DNA of 33,573 nt from Protostelium mycophagum (taxonomy: Eukaryota; Evosea; Variosea; Protosteliida; Protosteliaceae): the NCBI GenBank assembly GCA_002081555.1, contig KV920969.1, positions 24,500 to 58,072 of the forward strand, in the 5' to 3' direction. The notes under the pieces are model-generated. The model was not told the DNA's origin, made no database searches, and was given only the letters and a program-made list of their open reading frames with translations. Made by a program: the position numbers and the translations under genes. Positions 10,444-22,395 of this stretch are shown piece by piece. Numbering within the stretch: the first letter of the stretch is position 1; the number at the start of each line of letters is the position of its first letter.

Positions 10444-11371
10444 AATAATCTTCAAGGCATCAAAGATTAAAGATCTTATTGGACATTAATATTCTTTCAT
10501 TGTTTGGAGAATTTTCACCTCATGTGTTGATTAGAATATTTATATCCCTCCTCTATTAAAAATACTTTTGGATTTATTCGCTCAAAGTCTGTGTTAAGAT
10601 GAATTACTCGACAGGGCTCTTCAAATTGGAAGAAAGGAATGTGCGTTGAGGCAAGAACAACAATGCTATATTCAGGGCAGAATATTTTTTGTTCATTTTT
10701 TGAATTTTGATCTTGGACTGGTGTTTATTTGCTAAAATACAGCAATCGTTCACCTCTTCGCTGAGGTAAATCATCCAGCTGTGTTCCAATTTTGGTTGCG
10801 GAGAATGTTGATAGCCGGAGAACATGAAATATAGTGATTGACAGCGGACTTATTTCTCCGCGGGTATTTCAGGTTCTTAAAACACTGTTGCGTGCAAAAT
10901 AACCTCTATGTATCTGCTCTTCAAAAGCCCAGAGTGGGGCAAGCAGTAGTCTCATCCATTTCAATCAGACGGAGCTGTAAGTTCAAAATTGGGTGTTCCC
11001 TTTTTGTGTTGTAGACGGACAGTTCATGATACGGTGTTCCCCAGCTTCGTCACGGTTGTTACCGAATAACCAAACGTTTATGATCACCCGACCAACACAT
11101 TTTTTCGTTGCCGTCGTCTTCGGGTGTGGACATCTTGCCTATCGATACGTTTATCTTATTTGGCACAGTTTCAACGTTAGCATATCTTTAGATTCCAAAG
11201 TCAAGAAACTCCTGGAAAAGGGAAGAGGGAGCCAACCGAATTTGGAAGATTTTGAGTGCTACTTTATTTCATTACAAAGACACCAACCACTACACCAATA
11301 ATTAGGACGGTATGTTGAGGAGATAGGTTTGTCTATCTGACAGTTGAAATAGTACATATAATACAGATACA
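10444..11371 (+). other. Intergenic region upstream of talin
   Basis: About 930 nt between the small protein gene and talin. I see no supported gene. The longest ORFs here (10993-11301 plus, 10604-10825 minus) lack recognisable features. The sequence TACATATAATACAG at 11354-11367, just before the talin ATG, could be the 3' end of a 5'-UTR intron. The talin promoter must lie in this stretch. Confidence 0.6.
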
Positions 11372-14300
11372 ATGTCGTTACCGTTGAGAGTCAAAGTGGT
11401 CCGCCTCAATGCCGTTAAGGTGTTGAAGTTTGCCCCCAGCATGTATGTCATAGAGGCAATCCGGCAGATCCAAGAGAAATTGGAAGAAGGTGGAGAGGAT
11501 CATGGTCTCTTTCAACCCTCTATAGAAGGTCGCAGAACCGCTCGTTGGCTGAAGGAGGATCGTATGCTTCAGTACTATGAACTGCAACCAAATGTAAGAT
11601 CTCACACATTCTTGGAAGTTTTCTCCTAACTCTAAAAAGGATGACCTCGAGTACAAGAAGAAGCACAGACCTCTAAAGATCAAACTACAAGATGAGACAG
11701 TAAAGACCATGCTTATAGATGACACAAACACTGTCGAAGAAATTGTGAAAGTCATTGGAGAGAAGATGAGCATGACAAATTTTGACGAGTTCTCTCTGAG
11801 AGAAGAAGGAAAAGGTCCTTACTTCTCAAACTTATTATTTTCTGACTCATTACAGAGGATTGGTTGACACAATCAAAACCACTGCACGAGCAGGGTGTTG
11901 CAGATGATGCCATTCTATTATTCAGAAAGAAGTTCTTCATTAATGACGCACAAGTGTCCATGGACGATCCTCTCGCACTCCATCTCGTCTATGTGGAGGT
12001 AAGTCCTGTATGATTTTGATCTCATTCTGAAATGTCATAGTCACGTGACGCCATTCTGAATGGATCACATCCTTGTACCCAAGATGAAGCCGTCATGTTT
12101 GGCGCTCTACAATGCCAGATCATTCTCGGAAATTGGGTGAAGGACAGAAAAGTAGAGTGAGTCACTTTTCCCGCCATTTTTTCTGACGGATTGTAGATAC
12201 AAGGAATACTTGCCCTTTTTGTACCATAAATACATAAAAAAACTTGAGCCGATGATCCAGCGTGAACACAAGAAGTTATCTGGAACAAAAGACAGCACGG
12301 CCAAATACAGATACGTACAGCTCTGCAGATCTCTAAAGACATACGGTATCACCTTCTTCAGCGTAAAGGTGATGACGTCATCATGACGTCCCCCACTCAC
12401 CCCCACAGCAACAAACGAGAAATTCGAAGAAGCAAAGGAAAGTGAAATTGGGTATCACTAGAGATGGACTCTTGCTGGTCGACGAAGAGACAGGCGACAG
12501 CATAAAGGACTACAAACTAGCACAGTTAAGAAGATGGGCAGCTGCACCTACCGTCTTGACTCTCGACTTTGGAGATCATGAGGAAGATTACATGACATTG
12601 GCCACGGACAAGGCCGAAGAAGTGTCTAAACTATTGGGTGGATACATCGATCTCCTTCTCAAGAAGAGAAACGGTGAAGCCTCGTTGTAGATTGTCAGAA
12701 TTTTTGACCGTTGTAGATGCCTCACTCACCATGGAACAAGACGACAACCTGGTCGCGACGGAGGAGCCCATCGCGCCAATTCGCTCTGTGGCTATTTCGA
12801 GCATCACCACAGGGTTAGTCGGTGGCTTCAACGGATTCGGCGCCCAACAAAGCATGAATCACATGTCCGGCATGAATGCCGCCAAAAATACCGGAGCCGG
12901 CGGCGCGCAGCGCGCCCTGCCCGTAAACGTTTCCACCGCACAGGGTTACGTAACCTCCTTGGCTGGTGAGTGTCTACAACCCGCGAAATTTCGCTGAAAA
13001 ATCAAGGCGACTGGGCGAACCGTGGAGAATTGATTCCGAGAAATACGAATCTCACGTCACAACAATGGAAGAAGCAGTTGGCCTCCAACACGGATAATTT
13101 GATGCAAGGACTCGCCAAATTGATGCAAGTCCTGCCTCCAAACGTCTACGACAAGGCTGGAATGGATTCCAAGTGAGTTTTCTCTGACATTTCTCGAGAA
13201 TTTCTCTGAAGATTCGCAGGGCTTCGGAGATTGCACAGGCTTTGCAGGGTTTGTTGTCTGCCGCACGTAACGCGGCTGTTCGTAAAGATGGCAGTGAAGA
13301 TTTAGATCTGATCAACGGAACAAAATCTGTCGTTGACGCGATCAAAAACTTGTTACAAGCAGTGAATGAACTGGCGGCCAACCCTAATGATGCGATGGCG
13401 ATGCAGAAGATGATCAGAGCACAGAAGGCTGTCGAATCTGCCGTCGCTTTCTTGAGCTCCGCGTCTCGTGGGCAAGTTGTAGACGAGTCATCCCAAAAGC
13501 TATTTATAGACGCGGCAAAGGGCGTCGCCCAAGCCGCACACGACCTCCTCGGTATCTCCGAGGTGAGAAAGAATAGCTCGTTGTAGTGAGTGATGACGTG
13601 TACAGGTACAATCCGCCAAGCTGACCAGTGGTCAAGCCAAGAAGGATCTGTCAGCAGCTTCTGACCGCTTGAAACAATTGGCAGAATTACTCACTATGGA
13701 GTCTCAAGTCCTCGCTCCCGCCATTATGGCCGCACCCGTCAAAGCCCAGATGCAGATGACCACCTCCGAGATGATCAAGGTTCGATCCCTTCCCCCGACA
13801 TTTTTTAACCCCCGCAGACTGGACGAGTCATGAAGTCCTTGGCACAAGTCCAAGACGAGAATTCACCCTTCGCCTTCGCTTTGGTCAATATTTCCGAAGC
13901 CATCGCCAACTTGCTGACCACTGCTGACGTGGCAGAGGCCGGAACCGCTGGCAAAGAATTTACCGTCCCCGCCGGAATCATCTTTGACGAGAGCGCCAGG
14001 CTCATGGGGGCCCAGGGAAACCCAGAGCTGATCAACGCGTCGACAAGATTGATTTTACCCGCTTCTATGAAGTTGGTCGCGGCTGCGAAGGCGCAGGCGG
14101 AAGAGGTGGACGACCAAACCAGAGCCGAATTACTCGCTGGCTCGAAGGCCATCGCTGAGCTCACCATCAAGGTGAGATTTCATAGAAATTTAGAAAGATT
14201 TTCAGTTGAATTAAAAAAATCTTCTAGGAAAATTCGGAAATTTCTGGAGATTGAATTTTTCTAGTTGAAGAATGCCGCCGCACTGGCCGCAGCAAGCCCT

Positions 14301-17300
14301 GCTGACCCAACAATCCAACAAGATATGGAGAGGGCAGCCCAGCGTCTCGCCGACGCCGCCATGGTTTTCGTCGGAGATTCCGTGGAGAAGGCCGCGCTAC
14401 ACTCTTTACGCTCCAACGCCAAGGCAACGGCGGGTGCCACCATCGGTCTTGTCACCGCGTCCAGATCTGCTGCCATCACTTGTCAAGATCCCAACATGCA
14501 GGCATTACTCAGGACGGGTGCCGCTGCCGCTCTCGAAGCGACAAGAAGGTTGTTGGCTTCTGTGCAGAATGTGCAGAGAGATCCTGAAGACATCAACGCA
14601 CAAGAAGAATTCATCCGCGAGACCCAAGAATGTCAGGTGCGAAATTTCAACGAAATTTCCGAAGGTTCTGATTTCATCAGGCGCAATACAAGGCCATCAC
14701 GAATGCCAAACAAGCTGTGCCCAAGATAACTGACTCGACCAACAAGAGTGCTTTGAAACAAGCCGCAGATAACTGTACTGAAGCATTGAACAAATTGACA
14801 GCCGCCAACAAGGCTCTCTTGGCCTCAAGAGGTCTGGCTGAAGTCGACGAGGCAGCCGATCTTATCGGTGCTGAAGAGGCTGCCCTCGATGGCGCGTTGT
14901 ACGATGTTGAGTCCGGAAGCCTCTACGGAGATGCCTGTATGTCATTGTTATTCATCCTTTTCGTCTCGTTGTAGATGGAAGATTCTGACTGAGACAGCTT
15001 CTGCTGAGGGAGCCCTGCAATTGTTGCAGCACGCCGTGAAGACGTTCTCTGCCGCTTCGGATACATTAACTAACGCGGCTTCTAACGATCCAGGAAATTT
15101 TGGACCGAGTGCCAAGGAGTTTGCCGACGCGATGGGACACGTCGGAAACGGATCAAAAGCTCTCGCTTCCACTACACAAGACAAGAACTTCCAGAGGTGC
15201 GTATCTACATCGTTGTAGATTTCCATAAAGTTTCGTTGAAAATTCTCAGGTCGGTGCTCAATGCCGCCAAGGACGTGTCACGTGACGCCAGAGGACTCTT
15301 ATTGTCTGCCCGATCACAGACATCATCACCTGATGATCCATCATTATCCCAGAATGTCGCCGATGCCAGCAGCCGTCTTCAAGAAACATTGAACAAGCTC
15401 TTGGCTGCTGCCAGAGGTGGAGCTGGAGGTGGCCGTGACTGTGAGGAGGCTGACCTCGCCATCCGAAATGCTCTCGGAAAATTGAAGGTATCCAAGGGCA
15501 ACCAGAAAGAATTCCCCGCACATTCCGAAGAACTGGAAAATGCGATCAAGGCCACGCAGACTGCGACTTACACTTTGGCGTCTGCGGCCAAGTCGAATCC
15601 TAAGGCTTTGGGTCCTTCTGCGAAGACTACGGCATCGCTTGTGCCTCCTCTCATTGCTGCAGCCAACGCAGCAGCTGGTGAGGAATTGAGACGAGACATC
15701 ATATTGCAGTGTTTTAAAGCAATGAGACGCATCTACAACGAGAGAAAATAACATTGTCCAGGTTCATCACCCACACAGCAGACTTCCAACGAGCTCGTTC
15801 ATGGAACAAGCGAGGCTGTACAGGTGAGAAATTTCACAGAAATTTTAATGCAGATTCTGATCAAACAAGGCTATCTCCGCCCTCGTCGTGGCGTCCAAAG
15901 ACGCTCTCGGCAGAAGCCAAGAGAGCATTGTAGAATTAGATTCTGCCGCCTTCGCCTGTTCTGAGGCGCTCAACCACCTCCTCCAAGTCTTAAACGCAGC
16001 TTCCCCCGGCCAAAAGGGTGCGGACGACGCGCTGAAGACCGTCGCACAGTGAGTTTCTCCTTGTCTACAACGATTTTCGCTGAGATATCGCAGGATCACA
16101 GCCAACATCGGAAGTGGCACGTCAAGACCCACCGGAGATGCACACAGCGACCTCGCGGAGCTCAAGAGAGCCACCACCAGACTTGCTGAGACCACCAAGA
16201 ATGTGAGTCTTGAAATTCCCACGAAATTTCGAGGAGAATTAAAGGATGACAGGTCATCGTTGCGGCAAGAACAGACCCGGAGAAGTTGGGATCTCTCGCC
16301 AAGGATGCTGCTTCTGCTCTTAGCACCATCGCCATCGCTGCTGAAGGCCTCGCCGCCTCCGACCAAGGTTCGATTTCTTCCGACGCTTATTTTTCTGACT
16401 CGTTGTAGATGGCAACTCGCCCCTCAGCTCCCCCTCTGAGGATGTCAGACTTGCTGCTGAGGCTCTATCTGCCGCTTGTGAATCCAAGGATCCAAACGCC
16501 AAGCAGATGATTGTCAAATCTGCCAAGGACGTCACCACCGGCACCCAGGTATGACGTCATCATATGTACACAGCATGACATGTGACAGCTTCTGATCGCC
16601 AAGATGAAGGAGGCAATGGCTTCTGACCCGAGTCTGAATGCCCGCTTCGCACCCCTGGCACAAGCCATTGCGACATCTACAACTAACCTTGTCGCTAAGG
16701 CGAAGGACGCCGCCACCACAAAGACACCCCAATCTATCAAGGCACTCAAGGACGCCAAGAACGACCTGCTCGCCAACGTTGGTACGTACATCTCACCACA
16801 ATTCCCGCCAAAATGACGCGGTCTGACGTCATCATAGGAAAGCTGAGCGGACACGCCAGCTCGAAGAAGGGAACAGGAAAGGGGGTGAAATTGTTGTTGG
16901 CAGTGAGAGATACATCAAACAACACCACGGGTATGATCACCGCATCAAAGGAGGTACTGAAGCACCCCACCGGTGTGGAAGCCCAGGGAGAGCTCACTGC
17001 TCAGGCCAGGTTTGTTTTTAAATCTTATCGAACAATTTTTCTACCCAAACTATTGTATAGACGGACGATCTACAACGAGATGATGACGTCCGCAGAAACG
17101 TCGGTGTGTCCATTAAGGCACTGTTGGAAGCCGCAAAGGCTTTGGGAGAGGCAGACCTCGACGAGTTTATCGAGAAGGTGTCAGCCGCCATCGCGGAGCT
17201 GGACTCCGCCGCCATCTCAGCCACCGTGGGTCTGTTGGAGAACACCGCACCACCAGGGAAGACAACACAGGCACTCGAAGAGGAGATTGTCGAGTTGACC

Positions 17301-20300
17301 AAAGAATTGGCCAACGGAATCCGAGACCTCATGACCGCACAGAAGGAGAGTCCCAACGCCCTGGTGAAGGCTGCCAAGACCATGTCAGACCTGGTTACCA
17401 ACTTAGCCACAACTTCCAAGATGGCTGCCGGTACAATGTCCGACCCCACCAAACAGCAGGAGAATCTACAACTCGCCAAACACGTGGCAGACACCATTTT
17501 AGAGCTGATGAGGGGCTGCAAGTCGGGAGACCAGAACTCCATCGTGGCCGCCGCGAAGAATGCTTCCGGTGCAATCTCGAAACTTCTCGCCTCACTCAAG
17601 GGTGCCGTCATCGCGTCACGTGACTGTGATGAGGCGTCCAGGGCCATTCTAGAGGCGGGAAGAAAATTGACACAACCCGCACCACCCTCCAACAAGAGCT
17701 ACGCACAGAGTCAGAAAGAACTGCAAGATATCGCGAAGGACCTCGTCAACAACATCTCCAAGGTGGTCGCTACCGCCAAGACCAGTCCACAAGAAGTCGG
17801 AAGCCAGTCCAAGAAGGTATGTCTACACCGTTGTAGATCCTAAAAATTCTGAAATATTTCAGGTCGCGGCGACAATGCCAAACTTTGTGGGAACTACCGT
17901 GGAGGCAACCCAGTCTATGACAGACAACAAGGCCAAGGCTGATCTCTTGAAGTCTGCAGGTCTCGTGGTCGCCGCCAGTACCAAGATCGTACAAAACGCC
18001 AAGCAGGTGGCTGCCGACCCCAAGAATGCCAAATCACAGCAAGACATGTCCAAGACATACAAGGAAGTCAACGATGCCATTCAGTCCCTCGTTGCCTCTA
18101 TAAAGGCAGGAGCTACTGGCGAGATCAAATGTGAAGCTGCCGTGGATTCCATTAACCGAAGTGCCGTAGAGCTCGACTCTGCCGCTCTGTACGCCGCTAC
18201 TGGACAATTGCAGCCGGAGAATGACGAATTGGACATTGATGACGTACAAGCCAAGTTGATGCAGGCTGTGAAGGCATTAGAGACCACAAACAGCTCTGTG
18301 AACAAGGCCGCAACCGGCAGCCCTGACGAGCTCGGAAACGTAAGAGTCTTCTTTTACATCGTTGTAGACGTCATTTTTCTGAACATTTTACAGGCCGCAG
18401 AGGATGTCAGCGCCAAGTTTGAAGTGATCTCTAAAGAGTCCAAGAACGCCGCTTCTTTGATGACGTCACTACTCAACCAGCAAGAGATCCTCATCGGTGC
18501 CAAGCAAGTCGGTACCGCAGAACAAGCCCTCTTGTCTGCTGCAGGAAACGTTCAGAAAGACTCCAAGAACCCAGAGGTGGCCTCTCCATCATCTTTATCT
18601 TCTAAATGTACTGACCAAATCAGGCGAAGAAGGAGCTCGCAGCCGCTCTTGCCAAGGCGCAGAACGTGCTGAAAGAGTTCACGACCGTCGCCTCCAACGC
18701 TGCAGCCGCCGGATCTTCTGGCATCAAGGAGCTCGAGGCCAACAGAAAGCTGGTCGTGCAGACATCTACAGATTTCGCCAAGATCCCCGCAAATGGACAA
18801 GCTGGAGCTACAGATGTGTTGAAGTCCGCCAAGGTGATTTTTCATATGGTTGAGATATCTTTGATGACGTCTGCAGGGTCTCGCTGATGCCATCTCTTCC
18901 ATTGTGGCCGGAATCTCATCCCCCGAGGAAGGTGTCAAGGTATGTGCATTTCCCGCCATTTTTTCGTGTGGATGACGTCATCAGGTGGTCACAGGAGCCA
19001 ACGAGTCTTCTGTACACGCAAAGACTTTGGTCGCCAACGCGAAGGGCGCTACCCGCCTCACCAACCCCCAGAACGGCAAGAACTTGACAGATACCACAAA
19101 GAGAGCCGTGGACGCGACAGCTACCTTCTTGGAGGCTGCCAAGCAGCAGAGAAAGAATCAAACACCAGACACACAGCTGGCCACTTCAGAGGCTTCAGAT
19201 GCTGTCGTCTCCGCCATCGGAGATCTCGTGGAGGCTTCCAAGGTCCTCCCAGGTAATCTTTCCGTCTCCACGATTCGTGCCCGTCACAAATTTTCGTGCC
19301 GATATCCTACCGTCACGAATATTCGCGCCCGATGAAAACTTACGCATGAAAGGTTCGGAGGAGGCCCTCAAGTTGTTCCAGCAGACCGACGAGCTGGAGC
19401 AGCTCGCCGAGAGAGAGCTAATGAATTGTGCCGCAGCCATCGAGGACGCCGCCAGAACCCTCTTGGACGCCAAGAGAAGACAGATAGAGGCGAGACAAAA
19501 CAAGGACACTCCACTCCCAGACGAGGAGATCGGGGAGGCTATTCTGGACGCCGCCAGGGCCATCACCACGGCGACAGGTACCCTCGTGTCAGCTGCCACT
19601 TCTGCACAGAAGGAGCTCGTCGCCTCCGGAAAATCCACACAGGTGAATACCCCCGAAATTTCTCGGAGTTTTCAGTATACTGAGCTATTTTAGCAACAAT
19701 CTGTGTACAAGAGAGATCCCGCTTGGGCCAAGGGACTCATCTCTGCTTCTCAGTCAGTGGCAGGATCTGTCCGAGAGCTTGTCTCCGCAGCAAACCAAGT
19801 CACCCAAGGCAAAGTCGAAGAAGAGACCCTCGTCGCTGCCGCAAAGGGTGTCGCTGGTGCCACAGGTAAAATACCATCGTTGTAGACCGTCAAAAACTGA
19901 ACCGCGCAGCACGTCTGGTGTTTGCATCCAGAACAAAGGCGGATCCTTTCTCCCCGACACAGAAGAAGCTCACAGAAGCTGCCAAGGCCGTTTCCAACGC
20001 GACCCAGACACTTGTCGACGCCGCCAAGCCCAGTAAGCAGGAGGAGGAAGCCGCCAACACGGTGGACTATTCGAATCTCTCCCTCACTCAGGCCAGAAGG
20101 GACGAGATGGAGGCACAAGTGAGTAGAATTCTGTACATCATCGTTGTAGACGCTCAAATGTACAGGCACGTATCTTGAAGTTGCAGAAGGATTTGGAGTC
20201 TGAGCAGAAGAAGCTCGGAAACATCCGTAAGGCAGAGTACAAGGACGCAAACACCAATGTTTCCCAAGACCAGGCCAGGGCAAAACCTATCCCCGGTCGC

Positions 20301-20877
20301 CCACAGCCCTCCGCACCCGGCCCTGCATCAGGCAGACCCCAGCCTACCCCCCCAGGTGCCTCCCCAGTTGGCCGTCCTCAACCCCCCGCCCCTGGACGCC
20401 CACAACCCGCCAGCCCGGTTGCCTCTGCTCCCGCACCCTTTTCTAGACCAGCACCAGCCCCCGCACCCGTTTTGAGACCCGGTCCCGCCGCACCCTCCGC
20501 CACGGCTGGTGCCGCCCTCCCACCCCCTGTGAAGGCTGCCCCCGGACCTGGTGCGAGACCCCAACCCCCCGCACCTAGGCCCGGACCAGCCTCACCCGCT
20601 GCCCCTGCCGCTGCCGCTGCCCCGGCACCCACACCTGCCGGATCCACTTACACCCTTGAACAACTGAAGAAGAGACCCGCACCTCTCGGAGTTGACGTCA
20701 AGGCTCTTGAGGTGATATTCCCGCCCTTTTCTTTATTTGAATATTGAATCTGATTTTGAACAGACATATCTTTCTGATGCCGAATTCACAACTGTTTTCA
20801 AAATGACAAAGGCGGAGTTTGCCAAACTCCCAGTGTTCAAGAAGAATTCAGAGAAACAAAAAGTCGGGTTATTCTGA
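11372..20877 (+). CDS. Talin with C-terminal villin headpiece (talin B type)
   Basis: Cytoskeletal linker joining membrane adhesion receptors to F-actin. Thirty-three exons: 11372-11593, 11640-11814, 11856-11998, 12041-12156, 12197-12368, 12409-12673, 12717-12965, 13007-13172, 13220-13562, 13606-13779, 13818-14171, 14265-14636, 14681-14936, 14998-15196, 15250-15677, 15762-15823, 15870-16048, 16094-16202, 16253-16367, 16409-16548, 16589-16781, 16838-17009, 17096-17816, 17863-18339, 18394-18576, 18624-18833, 18877-18939, 18985-19252, 19353-19642, 19694-19865, 19910-20118, 20166-20711, 20764-20877. They sum to 7857 nt, 2618 residues, with phase conserved throughout. The FERM head is about residues 1-364; its F3 lobe has LRRWAAAPTVLTLDFGD, the talin receptor-tail-binding core. 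An Ala-rich helical rod and an I/LWEQ actin-binding domain (DPAWAKGLISASQSVAG, VFASRTKAD) follow. Then come a proline-rich linker and a villin headpiece (TYLSDAEFTTVFKMTK to GLF). Domain order and length match Dictyostelium talin B. Exons are GC-richer than the neighbouring genes. AATAAA lies at 20982. Confidence 0.95.
20286..20640 (+). repeat. Proline/alanine-rich linker in talin
   Basis: About 119 codons between the I/LWEQ domain and the villin headpiece, rich in Pro, Ala and Gly, with repeats of GRPQP, PAPGRPQP and APAPA. It is C-rich on the coding strand. It probably acts as a flexible tether and may bind profilin, SH3 or WW domains (inference). Antisense reading frames over this stretch are composition artefacts. 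Confidence 0.85.
20640..20877 (+). other. Domain: villin headpiece at talin C-terminus
   Basis: Encoded by the end of exon 32 and by exon 33. YTLEQLKKRPAPLGVDV starts it, then ETYLSDAEFTTVFKMTKAEF, LPVFKKNSEKQKVGLF and stop. The Phe core, the basic KK..K face and the terminal LF agree with actin-binding headpieces. Metazoan talins lack this domain; Dictyostelium talin B has it. Confidence 0.93.
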
Positions 20878-21674
20878 GCTTTTTCAAGTTGAAAGCCCCG
20901 AGTTGAGGTTACGGCTTGACCTTATCTTCCCCATGTGGCCGTATCTTCAATGACGGATCCTTTAAGACTTGTCAATTTTGGAATAAACTGTAATAATAAC
21001 TGTCTAAAGATATTTCAATGCGTAGTCGATCAGGTGACACATTCCTCAAATGAAAACAAGATTTTATATTTTTCTTGTCTTCCCCGGCGGACACGTGTTT
21101 GTGCATATCACCAGTTGCCATGCGATAGGTGAACGTTAGTTATCACAATTGTTTTTCATTTTGAAAATCGTACAAATTCGTGTCCGCAGGGTAATATGGG
21201 TTTTGCTACAAGGTTTTTAAGATGGGCCACATTGCCGCAAACAATTCAAATAAAACATATTTAAATAACATTATAAATTTCTAACAATTGAACTGAATCT
21301 CTCACATAGATTGCGCACTCCTGCCAACTGTTTGGGAGAAAATCTGTTGGGATGGGTTCTTTTCAGAAATATGCGGGGGCCCCGGGTCTGCGTCTATGTC
21401 TTTCGATTTCGTGGAATTGCCGGTTCCCAGATGTTTCACCAACTTGGTGTAGGTATCCCACGAACTTTGTTACGAGAAGCCAATCGATGGGTTGTGTGCA
21501 ATAGTTATCGTTGTAGAGAATTCTTTGGTGCAATGGGGGACGGCGTAGTCAGTGAAGCGGGCGATTATGGTATTTTTTCAATTATATGTGAATTATTTTA
21601 GATGAATATTCATTTTTGCATACATTTTCAACTACTTATTGGCTATGCCATCGGAAAACAAGACGTATTTATGG
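20878..21674. other. Intergenic region downstream of talin
   Basis: Contains the talin 3' UTR with AATAAA at 20982-20987, then about 690 nt in which I see no supported gene. One GTTGTAG copy lies at 21510-21516 and a GC palindrome (GGGGGCCCCGGG) near 21377. The apparent ORF at 21311 starts with TTG and has no recognisable content. Confidence 0.6.
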
Positions 21675-21790
21675 GTTCGTTCATATCGACACAGTCTACC
21701 GCATCCCTTGCCGCACTGCGAAGTCAAGCGTGTCTGAGCGAGGCCAGTACTAAGGTGGGAGACCACTTGGGAAGCCCTCGTGACGAACTC
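21675..21790 (+). rRNA. 5S ribosomal RNA gene
   Basis: The sequence has the eukaryotic 5S core. The box A area is GCGAAGTCAAGCG at about 21718. GAGGCCAGTACTAAGG, then GGTGGGAGACCACTTGGGAA (box C, loop E region), follow. The ends pair: GTTCGT at 21675-21680 with ACGAAC at 21783-21788 forms helix I. A TTTT run at 21791-21794 is a pol III terminator. The length of about 116 nt is normal. It stands alone between pol II genes; only one copy is visible. Exact ends could shift by a few bases. Confidence 0.85.
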
Positions 21791-21794
21791 TTTT
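21791..21794 (+). terminator. RNA polymerase III terminator of the 5S gene
   Basis: A run of four T residues immediately after the 5S 3' end. Confidence 0.6.
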
Positions 21795-22395
21795 GCTGAT
21801 TATCGTGAAATATACATCAGATACCCATGGGTGGGTCTGATTCCCAGGAGTTGAGCGTCTCTTCGGCAAAGACGGAAATTGGACTGGTTCACCTTTTGGT
21901 GATTTACACTTACAATTTAAGAAAGAAACGAAACGAATAATTTTTGGTTAAGTCGACGTTGACTGGTTTTATTGGCTACAGCAGTGAGAAACGACAGTAG
22001 GTTTCGCGTACACAAAAACAGAGTTGTTTTTCAATTTGGCAAATTTTGACAATTTTTGACACAATGAGCAAAACGCAAAGTCCTGGTTCGTGACACGCCG
22101 TAATTTCCAAAAAAAAGTGGTCCTATGGAATAAAAATACTCTGTGATGTGACGAGTTTGCGGTGTTCTTTCTGAGACACTCCCCAAATCACCAAATTATT
22201 TTAATGCCCTTGGACCACTTTGAAATTTCACGGGAAACACGCAGAAAACTGATGTGGCGTGTGGCGTACGGAACTTTGCGTTTTGCTCAGTCTGGCATAT
22301 TTGACTTCCCCCTTGGGAGGCAGATAATAGCGTTGAGATGTAAAATATACATCAAGAATACTCTAACTGTCTCAATTTATATTCAAATAATTCCT
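21795..22395. other. Intergenic region with structured DNA
   Basis: No protein gene is supported. It holds two small hairpins, CGTCT/AGACG at 21856-21874 and TCACC-TTTT-GGTGA at 21889-21902, and the large inverted repeat listed separately. The ORF 22162-22452 lies partly over the inverted repeat and partly antisense to the next gene. Confidence 0.5.
22066..22288. repeat. Imperfect inverted repeat (foldback element)
   Basis: Arm ends GAGCAAAACGCAAAGT (22066-22081) and its exact complement (22273-22288) are 16 bp perfect. AAAGTGGTCC (22114-22123) pairs with 22212-22221, again perfectly. An ACACGCC/GGCGTGT block pairs between them, with a few indels. Weaker pairing continues inward around GGAATAAAAATA. 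The loop is about 55-90 nt. It could be a small foldback transposon remnant or a long hairpin transcript. Confidence 0.75.

Noticed and set aside
10993-11301. Plus-strand ORF upstream of talin
   Set aside because: No recognisable domain and no supporting splice or composition signal; probably promoter or 5' UTR.
12674-12697. 24-nt intron giving an alternative in-frame talin junction
   Set aside because: It is far below the 38-nt minimum seen elsewhere. The 43-nt intron ending at 12716 fits better and keeps phase.
20328-20647. Gly/Ala/Arg-rich antisense ORFs
   Set aside because: They mirror the C-rich proline linker of talin; composition artefact.
21602-21799. ORF across the 5S gene
   Set aside because: The segment is explained by 5S rRNA, with paired ends and a pol III terminator.
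21845-21905. U6 snRNA-like words (CTTCGGCA, AAATTGGA)
   Set aside because: The invariant ACAGAGA box and the internal stem-loop are missing.
21975-22065. U4-like words (ATTGGCTAC and an Sm-like AATTTTTGA)
   Set aside because: The words lie in incompatible orientations and no U4 stem structure can be built.
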